A stretch of DNA of 59,766 bases from Paludibacteraceae bacterium (GTDB taxonomy: Bacteria > Bacteroidota > Bacteroidia > Bacteroidales > Paludibacteraceae), in assembly GCA_017551025.1 (NCBI GenBank), contig JAFZNG010000002.1, forward strand, positions 1 to 59,766. The letters run 5' to 3'. The notes below the pieces were generated by a model that was not told the origin of the DNA, did not search any database, and saw only the letters and a program-made list of their open reading frames with translations. The number at the start of each line of letters is the position of its first letter. Positions within the stretch are counted from its first letter, which is position 1. The position numbers were made by a program, and so were the translations under genes. Of the stretch, positions 8,201 through 15,663 are shown one piece after another.

Positions 8201-8502
8201 ACAATGTAGAGAACCTATTTGACCTGTTTACTTCGAAGTTCGGTCAGCCGGGCAGCCCGTCGTACAGCCGCTTCAATGTAACGAGCGAATATCTGGAAAT
8301 CATCACGTACTACCTGGATCAGAATGACAACCCGGTAGTATACAACACGATTCGCGTGACGAACAGTCGCCAGAGTTGGTACCAAGGAATTGAGAACACA
8401 GAGGCCGGTCAGGAAGTGATGAGCGAGAAAATTCTGCGCGACGGTCAGTTGCTGATTCTCAAGAACGGTTTGGTATACAATGTAATGGGGCAAAAATTAT
8501 AA
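5266..8502 (+). CDS. Secreted beta-helix/BIG2/metallophosphatase fusion
   Basis: 1078 residues with a Sec signal peptide (about 1-20). Residues about 25-390 look like a right-handed parallel beta-helix (NRYVSPTGDDGDG start, many NN/NC turns, GIDLGAYEYDP end). Residues about 395-475 are a BIG2 Ig-like domain. About 545-665 resembles the N-terminal domain of purple acid phosphatases. About 675-1010 is a calcineurin-type phosphoesterase with TDSH, GDFVDTGGD, GNHDD, LSHKN and GHDHC. The tail (ILRDGQLLILKNGLVYNVMG) resembles short T9SS sorting tails. It probably dephosphorylates an extracellular substrate, with the beta-helix perhaps binding glycan. It is the last gene of the agaS operon, before a terminator. 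Confidence 0.85.
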   Translation: MKKLLLLLTACTIAVCASASNRYVSPTGDDGDGKSWEHAVHTIAQAIWNVGAGDTMFIAEGVYNEAISAQSGATYLGGYNAETGVRDPEMYESIIDGTGRTSWSLVKYDEDPAQRIVIDGLVFANANHAEWGGAAMFIRGNMTVNNCVFRNNTSGSKAGGIFIDPSTTAQTIISNCLFENCNNTVGDQAAAISCEDGNLNTLVENCIIRGCTGDVMIYSKAGMTVRNCVIYNNHSSKNGCIYGGGTFINNTICNNTGVDGRYAGARVTGNVYNTVFWGNTATNAPNVNYVAAGSNNIGDAGNGITLGLAADNNATTGPNFRNPTGFAGVPSTDAERTAVRDADFALTSASTLLLDCGLAAQAPTTDINGVTRPKGTGIDLGAYEYDPNAVHVDVTGVSILQDSIEIIVGRTGTLVAQVEPAEADNKRVSWTIDDPTIASIQNGKVTALAIGRTMAYVTTQEGGFTASAAVIVLPVPPVKYPDEVVAADSLYRLEDYTIPSVIPFLVAKEEARIDSLGEDVDLTVIPEKIAAMNARIAELQPKENPYNQIATVNGDPATHMGFCWFTNGGITNGVVQLVAKANATEADFAGAGVITINADATNTNLHYTPIQASESPKYDICTAAGLPRDTWFNYESHKALAENLTPGTVYSWRVGFDGHWSEIAQFITKDADQRNFSFVYMTDSHIQDAEYIEQARRCAQAVAQHEPDAKFCLFPGDFVDTGGDTNSEWQWERWFEGSMRPMLNTMAVVPTDGNHDDSKLLNYDYHFNTDWGFANAAEVKPQFKGITYSFQYGDVLFLVFSMQDWWRENGTHENEMHSNYFTHDIRNWMMDQIDAHPTAKYRVTLSHKNVFSGAGHHTDDECTLIRAMMLPIMKECGIDLAIQGHDHCYEVIGPVDPDTRQVVPGSVTDTVRVAPEATGRWERSENKTGLEGGTFNTNDGTLYFIGATCGRKRYEPHNRALMEEEYTTDPALLYDYNHHNVENLFDLFTSKFGQPGSPSYSRFNVTSEYLEIITYYLDQNDNPVVYNTIRVTNSRQSWYQGIENTEAGQEVMSEKILRDGQLLILKNGLVYNVMGQKL

Positions 8503-8535
8503 GTTCCACGATTACATAGTAAGAACTTAGAACTA

Positions 8536-8569
8536 AAAAAAACAGCTCGCAGCAATGCGGGCTGTTTTT
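8536..8569. terminator. Bidirectional rho-independent terminator
   Basis: An A-tract is followed by AACAGCTCGCA-GCAA-TGCGGGCTGTT (8541-8566) and TTTT. The 11-bp stem has one T-G wobble and a GNRA loop. It separates the convergent metallophosphatase and deoR genes and has U-tracts in both directions. Confidence 0.9.
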
Positions 8570-8574
8570 GTAGG

Positions 8575-9351
8575 TTATACCAGATGGACATCGACGCCGG
8601 CGGCCTTGAGTTTGGATGTCATGCCGGTTGGGATGGCGCGGTCGGTGATGATACAATCGAGTTCATTCACATTGGCAACATGAACGAAGCTGCGCTTGTT
8701 GAATTTGGAGGAATCAAAGACAGCGATGACTTTGTCGGCCTGCTGGATCATGATCTGGTTGAGCAGGGCTTCCTCCAGATTATGGGTAGAGACTCCGTCT
8801 TCCAAGGAGAACGAATCGACGCCAAGGAAGAGTTTATAGCTACTAAAATTCCGCAAGGTGGAAAGTGCCAGTGGTCCGACCAAAGAAAGACTGTTAACAC
8901 GCAAACTACCTCCGAGGAGAACGACCTTAAATCGTTTGTAAGCCATCAGTTCGGTTGCGATATTGACGGCATTGGTGATGATACGCAGATTCTGGAACTT
9001 GCCGAGTTGTCGTGCTATTTCAAGGGTGGTGGTTCCCGAATCGAGCATGATCACATCCCCCTCTTTGATAAGTTTGACAGCTTCTGCACCGATACGCTCT
9101 TTCTCCTTGAAGTTGAACATCTGTTTCTTGGCCACAGCGGTCTCCTGACTGGGATTTTCGATAGGCCGGCGCATCGCCCCACCCCGCGTACGAAGAAGCA
9201 GGTGGCGGTTTTGCAGGATCGTCAGATCCTTTCGAATAGTAACTTCCGAAATACCTGTTTGGCGACTCAGTTCGGTAACTTGCACTTCTTCAGTCTGTTC
9301 CAGCAGACGAAGAATGAGTGCGCGGCGTTCTTTTGCGGATGATGAATTCAT
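8575..9351 (-). CDS. DeoR-family transcriptional regulator
   Basis: 258 residues. The N-terminal winged helix-turn-helix (about 22-58; TELSRQTGISEVTIRKDL, then LLRTRGGA) is followed by a DeoR C-terminal sugar-phosphate sensor domain with MLDSGTTTLEIARQL, ITNAVNIATEL, LGGSLR and an ADKVIAVFDSSKF segment. Such proteins bind DNA and respond to phosphorylated sugars. ATG 9351 was chosen because a TAATTTTG -7 box lies at 9372-9379, inside any longer reading. It is convergent with the agaS operon and divergent from the SUS-type operon, so it is the natural candidate to control both, via the repeated elements at 105-204 and 9425-9528. The effector might be tagatose-6-P or galactosamine-6-P (inference). 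Confidence 0.9.
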   Translation of the reverse strand: MNSSSAKERRALILRLLEQTEEVQVTELSRQTGISEVTIRKDLTILQNRHLLLRTRGGAMRRPIENPSQETAVAKKQMFNFKEKERIGAEAVKLIKEGDVIMLDSGTTTLEIARQLGKFQNLRIITNAVNIATELMAYKRFKVVLLGGSLRVNSLSLVGPLALSTLRNFSSYKLFLGVDSFSLEDGVSTHNLEEALLNQIMIQQADKVIAVFDSSKFNKRSFVHVANVNELDCIITDRAIPTGMTSKLKAAGVDVHLV

Positions 9352-9371
9352 GGTTCTGTTGATTTTGGGTG

Positions 9372-9379
9372 CAAAATTA
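9372..9379 (-). promoter_or_regulatory. -7 box of deoR-family gene
   Basis: CAAAATTA on the plus strand reads TAATTTTG on the minus strand, matching TAnnTTTG. The start codon at 9351 follows about 20 nt later. The operator-like element at 9425-9445 lies about 46 bp upstream of it, so autoregulation is possible. Confidence 0.65.
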
Positions 9380-9424
9380 CGAAAAAAAATTGATATAGAC
9401 AAATAAAAAACGTTTCACTTCGTT

Positions 9425-9528
9425 TTTTCGAAACATTACGAAAGAGCTTTTGCTTTGTGTTTACTATTGATTTTCTGCACATTAAGCCATACACCTTCGA
9501 AACGATATCGTAAAACATTTCAAAACAT
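9425..9528 (+). promoter_or_regulatory. Putative dual operator of the SUS operon
   Basis: Element 1 (9425-9445) is TTTTCGAAA, CA, TTACGAAAGA and differs from the element at 105-125 only in the two central bases. Element 2 holds TTCGAAA (9496-9502), then CGTAAAACAT and TTTCAAAACAT (to 9528). Distances to the -7 box at 9553 are 128 and 57 bp, exactly as at the agaS promoter. Confidence 0.65.
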
Positions 9529-9552
9529 ACTATTTTATTCCAAAAAAAATAG

Positions 9553-9560
9553 TAATTTTG
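9553..9560 (+). promoter_or_regulatory. -7 box TAATTTTG of SUS operon
   Basis: TAATTTTG with context AAAATAGTAATTTTGCA, matching the Bacteroidota -7 consensus and the agaS promoter. The ATG at 9588 follows 27 nt later. Confidence 0.7.
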
Positions 9561-9587
9561 CAAGCAAAATTGACACAAACGAAGGCC

Positions 9588-10685
9588 ATGAAAAAATTAT
9601 TTTTTATTCTTTCAGTTACATCTCTGCTCTTCACGGCATGCAGCAGCACGCCTGAAACAGAGAGTGAATCACCGGCAGACAAGATCCTGCTGAAGGATTT
9701 TGCACCCGTAGTAGTAAATAATATTCCCAAGACTCATGTTGAGCGTGCTAAGTTTGACATCATCGACATGCATGCCCATGATTACGCTTCTTCGGAAGAG
9801 GAGATAAAGCAATGGTGCGAGACGATGGATAAGGTGGGTGTGCTGAACACAGCTATCATGCATTGCTCGTGGATCGGTCGTCCGTTTGAGGAGTTTGTGG
9901 AGGCTTATGCGCCGTATAAGGATCATTTCCGTTTCTGGTGCTGCTTTGACTATACGGGCATTGACAGCGATGAGTGGCCTGCGAACGCGATCGCGACCCT
10001 GGAACGTTGCAAAGAAATGGGTGCTGTAGGTGTTGGTGAGTTAGGCGATAAGGGCGAAGGTGATACCTACGCTCGTCCGGCAGACGGCAAGGACATTCAT
10101 ATTGATGATCCGCGCGTAAAACCGCTGATCGAGAAGGCCGGAGAACTAAAGATGCCGATCAGCATTCATATTGCCGAACCGTACTGGATGTATCTGCCTA
10201 TGGATGAGACGAATGACGGACTGGTGAATGCGGTGAACTGGCACGTAGATACGACCAATTGTTATGGTTATGAGAAGCTGATGACAACCTTTGAGAATGC
10301 GGTGCGCGAGAACCCGGGCACGATCTTTATTGCTTGTCATTATCTGAATATGACGCACGATCTGCCTCGTCTGGGTGCGCTGCTGGATAAGTATTCTAAC
10401 CTGTACTTCGATATCTCTGCCCGCGTAGCGGAGTCGGCACACACCCCGCGTGCTACGCGTGAGTTCTTGATTAAATATCAGGACCGTGTACTCTTCGGCA
10501 CGGATAATGGTATGGATGCCGAGATGTATCAAAACATTTTCCGCGTACTGGAGACCGCCGACGAGCATTTCTACATGCCAGAGTCGGCCTACCACTGGGC
10601 ATTGTCGGGTTTCGACCTGCCGGAAGAGGTACTCAAGAAACTCTACCACGACAACGCGGAGCGGATACTAACGGAGTATAAATAA
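9588..10685 (+). CDS. Amidohydrolase-family lipoprotein
   Basis: 365 residues. Signal peptide ends at lipobox FTAC (Cys 18), so the protein is exported and lipid-anchored. The rest is a TIM-barrel amidohydrolase of the Amidohydro_2 type. Metal-binding HxH is at 62-64 (DMHAHDY), later histidines are in ISIHIAEP and IACHYLNM, and the catalytic-type Asp306 is in LFGTDNGMD. Members hydrolyse or decarboxylate small substrates, and an exported one in a glycan locus is uncommon. ATG 9588 is used because the 30 bases upstream overlap the promoter start region. It is the first gene of the SUS operon. Confidence 0.82.
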   Translation: MKKLFFILSVTSLLFTACSSTPETESESPADKILLKDFAPVVVNNIPKTHVERAKFDIIDMHAHDYASSEEEIKQWCETMDKVGVLNTAIMHCSWIGRPFEEFVEAYAPYKDHFRFWCCFDYTGIDSDEWPANAIATLERCKEMGAVGVGELGDKGEGDTYARPADGKDIHIDDPRVKPLIEKAGELKMPISIHIAEPYWMYLPMDETNDGLVNAVNWHVDTTNCYGYEKLMTTFENAVRENPGTIFIACHYLNMTHDLPRLGALLDKYSNLYFDISARVAESAHTPRATREFLIKYQDRVLFGTDNGMDAEMYQNIFRVLETADEHFYMPESAYHWALSGFDLPEEVLKKLYHDNAERILTEYK

Positions 10686-10745
10686 TCAGAATAATCAGAA
10701 TAATCAGAGTAATCAGAATAATCCGAGTAATCTGAGTAATCCGAT
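10683..10745. repeat. 9-bp tandem repeat TAATCnGAn x7
   Basis: Seven consecutive 9-bp units: TAATCAGAA, TAATCAGAA, TAATCAGAG, TAATCAGAA, TAATCCGAG, TAATCTGAG, TAATCCGAT. The first TAA is the stop codon of the amidohydrolase gene. The array ends 6 bp before the next ATG. Confidence 0.95.
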
Positions 10746-10751
10746 AAATCT

Positions 10752-12620
10752 ATGAAAAAGACTATTATATTTCTCAGCTTGGCGGCGATGATGGTCGCCT
10801 GCACACCGAAGCAGGACACCGAGCGGCTTATCTGCGAAGAAGCAGATATGCAGTCGTTTCCGTATAGCGAACATGGATTGCGCGTCGTGAAACACCAGAC
10901 GGTGACGCCCGTGGAAGGCATGGATGGCCTGGAGGTGATCGAGACGTACTTTGTAAACGAAGGAAAGCCGGTGACCGTGAAGGCTTATGAGCTTTGCCGC
11001 ACTTCGATAAAACCGCAAGATACGGTCGTTTGGTCACTGCAGCCGACCAGTTCGAATGCCCGTCTGGATTGGGTATTGCCCGTAACGGAAGGTTTCCAAA
11101 AAGAGAACTACCTCGGTATGAACAACTCCGATTACGGAGGAGGTATTCCGTTGGTGGATCTCTGGCAGCGTGATGGCGGAGAGGCGATCGGTCTGTTCGA
11201 GCCGGTGCTGAAGATGATCTCCATGCCGGTGGAGTGGAAGCGGTATGACAATAAGGTGACCATGGCGCTGCATTATGACTTGCCGGAGCCCGTAGAACTG
11301 GCTACAGGCGATACGTTGCATTGCTTCAAGGCGTTTCGTTTGACGCATAAGGGTGACTATTTCAATGCTTTACGTACGTTCTCGGAGTATATGCAGGCTC
11401 ACGAGGGCGTAGAGATGAAGCCGTCAGAACCGGAGGCATTTGAACCGGTATGGTGCGCTTGGGGCTACGGACGTCCGTTTAAGATGAACATGGTGCTGGG
11501 TACGTTGGATAAGGTGGCAGAACTCGGCTTCAAATGGGTGGATGTAGATGACGGTTATCAGATTGCCGAAGGCGACTGGAATACCAACGAACTCTTCCCC
11601 GGAGGCGATGCCGATATGCGTCATATCACCGACGAGATCCATAAACGCGGCATGAAAGCCAAGCTCTGGTGGGCACCATTGGCAGCTGATCCGGACACCA
11701 AACTGGTAAAAGAGCACCCGGAGATGCTGCTGCTAACCGATGAGTGGGCACACGAATATATCACATGGTGGGATAGCTGGTATCTCTCGCCGGTGAATCC
11801 GGCCGTAGATGCCTATACAACGGACTTACTGAAGATGTTCCTGCAGACCTGGAATTTCGACGGTCTGAAGATAGACGGTCAGCATCTGAATTGCTGTCTG
11901 CCGGATTATAACGAGCACACCGGATTGAATAGTGCCTGGGAAGCACCGGAACAGATGCCGACGTATTTTGGTAAGGTATATGATCAGGCACGCGCGTTGA
12001 AGCCCGATGCAGTCATTCAGGTTTGTCCTTGCGGTTGTGCGGTGAATTATTTCCTCGTTCCGCAAATCAACCAGGCGGTTGCATCCGACCCGATGAGTTC
12101 GCGCCAGGTGCGCATGAAGCGCAAAGCCTATGCCGCTATGGCTCCGGGACTGGCCTATTACGGCGACCATATTGAGCTCACCGATGGCGGCAATGATTAT
12201 GCGACCCAGATCGGTACGGGTTCGGTCATTGGTACCAAGTTCACCTATCCGGAAGATAACCCGGATTGGAAGGAGGGACCGTTCAAGTTGACGCCCGAGA
12301 AAGAAGCGTTGCTACGGAAATGGATGAAGATCTACAAGGAGCACAACCTGGCGCGTGGCGAGTATTTGAACCTATACACTTGGGGATACGACTATCCCGA
12401 GGCACACGTTATCCGCCAAAACGGCGCATTGTATTATGCCTTCTATGCCGATACGTTTGAGGGAACACTCGAACTGCGCGGGCTGGACAAAGACAAGCAA
12501 TATACGGCCGTAGAATATACGGCAGACACACCGCGCGAGTTCATCGTGGATGGCGCGAATCCGCAGATAGAGGCCAAGTTTGAGAAGAATTACCTGATAC
12601 AATTAACCCCAAATAAATAA
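10752..12620 (+). CDS. Clan GH-D alpha-galactosidase-like lipoprotein (GH36/GH27-like)
   Basis: 622 residues, lipoprotein signal with lipobox MVAC (Cys 17). A beta-sandwich N-terminal region (to about 225) precedes a TIM barrel beginning EPVWCAWGYGR. The nucleophile motif LKIDGQ puts Asp375 in place. ASDPMSSRQVR gives the probable acid/base Asp446 with the conserved downstream Arg. A small C-terminal beta domain follows. Clan GH-D enzymes release alpha-galactosyl or alpha-N-acetylgalactosaminyl residues with retention. Either fits the tagatose-type pathway next door. It lies 5 bp before susC. Confidence 0.82.
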   Translation: MKKTIIFLSLAAMMVACTPKQDTERLICEEADMQSFPYSEHGLRVVKHQTVTPVEGMDGLEVIETYFVNEGKPVTVKAYELCRTSIKPQDTVVWSLQPTSSNARLDWVLPVTEGFQKENYLGMNNSDYGGGIPLVDLWQRDGGEAIGLFEPVLKMISMPVEWKRYDNKVTMALHYDLPEPVELATGDTLHCFKAFRLTHKGDYFNALRTFSEYMQAHEGVEMKPSEPEAFEPVWCAWGYGRPFKMNMVLGTLDKVAELGFKWVDVDDGYQIAEGDWNTNELFPGGDADMRHITDEIHKRGMKAKLWWAPLAADPDTKLVKEHPEMLLLTDEWAHEYITWWDSWYLSPVNPAVDAYTTDLLKMFLQTWNFDGLKIDGQHLNCCLPDYNEHTGLNSAWEAPEQMPTYFGKVYDQARALKPDAVIQVCPCGCAVNYFLVPQINQAVASDPMSSRQVRMKRKAYAAMAPGLAYYGDHIELTDGGNDYATQIGTGSVIGTKFTYPEDNPDWKEGPFKLTPEKEALLRKWMKIYKEHNLARGEYLNLYTWGYDYPEAHVIRQNGALYYAFYADTFEGTLELRGLDKDKQYTAVEYTADTPREFIVDGANPQIEAKFEKNYLIQLTPNK

Positions 12621-12624
12621 TTCC

Positions 12625-15600
12625 ATGAAAAGAATCCAAACAATCTTTTTATGCCTGGTCATGAGTATAGCCGCCATGGCGGATATTCATGTAAGAGGAA
12701 CGGTTGTTGATGCCGACGGTGCTGAACCGCTGATCGGTGTGAGCATTCTCGTTAAGGGAACTACGGTAGGTACTGTGACCGATATTGACGGTCAGTTTGA
12801 GATTACCGTGCCCGACAAAGCGACACTACAGCTCTCCTACATCGGCTACAAGACCATCGAACTGCGTGCGATAGAACACATGCAGATCATTATGGAATCG
12901 GATGCCCAGCAACTGCAAGAAGTTGTAGCGCTCGGTTATTCGGCTGTGAAGAAGGCAGAACTAAGTTCGGCCGTAGTAACGGTATCGGCCGAGCAGTTGA
13001 CCGACGTTACCTCATCCGATGTAGGTAACATGCTACAGGGTAAGGTAGCCGGTGTACAAGTAACCAATGCAGGCGGTCAGCCGGGTGATGCGGCTCAGAT
13101 ACGCATTCGTGGTACAGGTTCGATCACCGCATCCTCTTCTCCAGTATACGTAGTAGACGGAGTGATGGGTGGTACGTTCAACCCGAACGATGTTGAGACG
13201 ATCTCCGTACTGAAGGATGCCGGTTCGACGGGTATCTACGGTGCTGCCGCAGCCGGTGGTGTCATCGTTGTGACCACTAAGTCCGGTAAAAAAGGCGATA
13301 AGATCAGCGTAGACCTCAAGGGTACGGTCGGTGGCAAACAGGCCTTGTTTGGTAACTACCGCATGATGGACTCTGAGGAGTTGTACAATTATCACAAGAC
13401 GCTCTTCAAGCCGTCGACGTTTGCAGCCATTCGCCCGAAATCGCTGCTAGACCAAGACTGGAACTGGCAAAACGAGTTCTTCAAGACCGGTGTTATCCAG
13501 AATTATAACGTTGCAGTCAGAGGTGGTTCGGAACATGTGGGCTATTTCGCTTCGCTGGACTACTACGGCGAGCAAGGTACGCTGATGGGTACCGGCATGC
13601 AGAAAGTCAGTGGACACGCGTCTATCAAAGCCGACCTTGCCAAATGGCTGGATATGAACGTAAAGATGGACTTCTCCAAATCCACCGTTACGTACACGCC
13701 CTCATGGATGATGCTCGACGATGCGTTCAACAAGATGCCTTGGGACTGTCCGTACGTACTGGATGCCAGTGGCAATCCGACCTCGGAGTATATCTATATG
13801 GACGAGAGCCGTACGCGTTCCGACAACGGTGGCGACTGGTACAGTCTGTCGTACTGGAACTCGCTGCACTCTGCGAAGTACAACTACGCCAAGTCGAACA
13901 ACTTTGATTTCTCGGGTGTACTGCAGCTGAATGTCCACTTCACGGATTGGTTGCATTTCACCACCACCAACACCTTCAGCACAGGTTATTCCAAAGGTTC
14001 GGAATATACCGACCCGCGCACCTATGACGCTACCTATAAGAAAGGCTATATGTGCGAGGGTATTGGACTCAACCGTTCCTTCGGTACCACCAACCTGCTC
14101 AAGGGTAGTTACCAATGGGGAGCACATAGCTTCAATGCGATGCTCGGTTTCGAATACGGTGTTTGGAAAGCAGAATACACCACTTCTGCCGGTACCGGCA
14201 TGCCGAATGGCATTGACGCGCTGAATGCTACCGTACCCTACTCCGTTGCCGGATACGAGGTGCCGGGTGCATCGTGGTCGGCTTTTGTACAGGCCAGTTA
14301 CGACTATGGTAAGCGCTATTTTGTGACGGCTACCTATCGCGCTGAGGCCAGTTCGATCTTTGCACCGAGTCATCGCGTAGGCCACTTCCCGTCTGTAGCA
14401 GCCAGTTGGTTGATCAGTAACGAAGACTTCATGCGAAGCCAGGATATCGTCAGTTTCCTGAAGTTGCGCGCCAGCTACGGTATCACCGGTAACAACAATA
14501 TCCCGGCCTACCAATACCTGGCTACCTATACGCTCAACAACCTGTATCAGAACAGCGTTTCCGCTACTTCGAGCCGTCTGGCCAGTCCGGATTTGCGTTG
14601 GGAAACTGCATACATGGCAGCCGTGGGTATCGACCTGACATTCATCAAACGTATCGATATGTCGATCGATCTCTACCAGACCGACAACACCGACCTGTTA
14701 CTGGACGTACCTGTAGCACCAGCTACCGGTTTCTTTAAGGTAACACAGAATGCCGGTTCGGTTCGCAACCGTGGTATTGAGTATCGTATCGATGCCAATG
14801 TGATCAACCAGGGCAAGTGGCGCTGGGATGTCGGATTCAATATCGGCTTCAACCAGAACCGCGTGACCAAGACGCCGGACGGAAAGCCATTCTTGCAGAC
14901 CTCGATTGATGTGAGTCAACAGGTGAAAGAAGGACAGGATATCTACTCCTGGTATATGAAGGAGTGGGCCGGTGTAGACCCTGCTAACGGTGACCCGCTG
15001 TGGTATGTAGTGGACAAGGACGGTAACTACGTACTGGATGCAGCCGGCAACAAGACAACTACCAATGATTACAACGCCACCTATGCACGCGTTGTAGGTA
15101 CGGCCAGCCCGATGTTCTCCGGCGGTTTGAACACCCAACTCAGTTGGAACGGTATCTTCCTGCATGTGAATACCAACTTCACCTACGGCAATATGATCTA
15201 CAACAAGACCCGTGAGGTGACCGATGCCGACGGTGCGTATACGGATGCCAACCAGATGTCGCTCATCCATTCTGCTCAGGGCTGGACCCGTTGGCAGAAG
15301 CCGGGCGATGTTGCCACCCACCCGAAAGCCGTCAGTGCTAACGACTCCCACTCGAATGCCGTTTCGTCGCGTTACCTGGAGGACGGTAGTTTCTTCCGTC
15401 TCCGTAACATCACGCTCGGTTACGACTTCCCGCTGGCGCTGATTAAGAAGGCACACATGACCAAATGCCGCATCTACTTCACGGCAGACAACCTCTGGAC
15501 TGCCACCAAGTTCTCCGGCATGGACCCCGAAATCAACATGGTTTCCGGCTCAAACACACTGGCAGGATTGTACAACTCCAACTACCCCGTGGGACGCACT

Positions 15601-15630
15601 TTCCAAGGCGGACTGGAGATATCATTCTAA
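12625..15630 (+). CDS. SusC/RagA-type TonB-dependent transporter
   Basis: 1001 residues. Signal peptide (about 1-19), then a carboxypeptidase-regulatory-like domain (VRGTVVDADGAEPLIGVS to about 90), a plug domain (VALGYSAVKKAELSSAV, LQGKVAGVQVTNAGG, IRIRGTGSI) and a 22-strand-type barrel ending in GLEISF with a terminal aromatic residue. It imports oligosaccharides across the outer membrane with energy from TonB, capped by the SusD-like lipoprotein that follows. The length is typical for the family. The glycan cannot be inferred from this protein alone. Confidence 0.95.
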   Translation: MKRIQTIFLCLVMSIAAMADIHVRGTVVDADGAEPLIGVSILVKGTTVGTVTDIDGQFEITVPDKATLQLSYIGYKTIELRAIEHMQIIMESDAQQLQEVVALGYSAVKKAELSSAVVTVSAEQLTDVTSSDVGNMLQGKVAGVQVTNAGGQPGDAAQIRIRGTGSITASSSPVYVVDGVMGGTFNPNDVETISVLKDAGSTGIYGAAAAGGVIVVTTKSGKKGDKISVDLKGTVGGKQALFGNYRMMDSEELYNYHKTLFKPSTFAAIRPKSLLDQDWNWQNEFFKTGVIQNYNVAVRGGSEHVGYFASLDYYGEQGTLMGTGMQKVSGHASIKADLAKWLDMNVKMDFSKSTVTYTPSWMMLDDAFNKMPWDCPYVLDASGNPTSEYIYMDESRTRSDNGGDWYSLSYWNSLHSAKYNYAKSNNFDFSGVLQLNVHFTDWLHFTTTNTFSTGYSKGSEYTDPRTYDATYKKGYMCEGIGLNRSFGTTNLLKGSYQWGAHSFNAMLGFEYGVWKAEYTTSAGTGMPNGIDALNATVPYSVAGYEVPGASWSAFVQASYDYGKRYFVTATYRAEASSIFAPSHRVGHFPSVAASWLISNEDFMRSQDIVSFLKLRASYGITGNNNIPAYQYLATYTLNNLYQNSVSATSSRLASPDLRWETAYMAAVGIDLTFIKRIDMSIDLYQTDNTDLLLDVPVAPATGFFKVTQNAGSVRNRGIEYRIDANVINQGKWRWDVGFNIGFNQNRVTKTPDGKPFLQTSIDVSQQVKEGQDIYSWYMKEWAGVDPANGDPLWYVVDKDGNYVLDAAGNKTTTNDYNATYARVVGTASPMFSGGLNTQLSWNGIFLHVNTNFTYGNMIYNKTREVTDADGAYTDANQMSLIHSAQGWTRWQKPGDVATHPKAVSANDSHSNAVSSRYLEDGSFFRLRNITLGYDFPLALIKKAHMTKCRIYFTADNLWTATKFSGMDPEINMVSGSNTLAGLYNSNYPVGRTFQGGLEISF

Positions 15631-15631
15631 A

Positions 15632-15658
15632 ATGAAAGGTAAAAAATGAAAGGAGTTA
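15632..15658. repeat. TGAAAGG-type word after susC
   Basis: The susC/susD gap contains TGAAAGGTAAAAA (15633-15645) and again TGAAAGGAG. The same 13-mer is at 20505-20517 after the transporter gene. The AAAGGAG at 15649-15655 may serve as a ribosome binding site for ATG 15664. Confidence 0.6.
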
Positions 15659-15663
15659 AGATT

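Noticed and set aside
6829-8202. 457-codon minus-strand frame inside the metallophosphatase gene
   Set aside because: The plus strand carries all metallophosphatase motifs in this region; the reverse frame is Arg/Val/Thr-biased and unrecognisable.
8584-9342. Plus-strand frame antisense to the DeoR-family gene
   Set aside because: The minus strand has a complete HTH and sensor domain; the plus frame lacks any motif and starts at the shared terminator.
13702-14514. Minus-strand frame within susC
   Set aside because: Shadow of the SusC barrel coding sequence.
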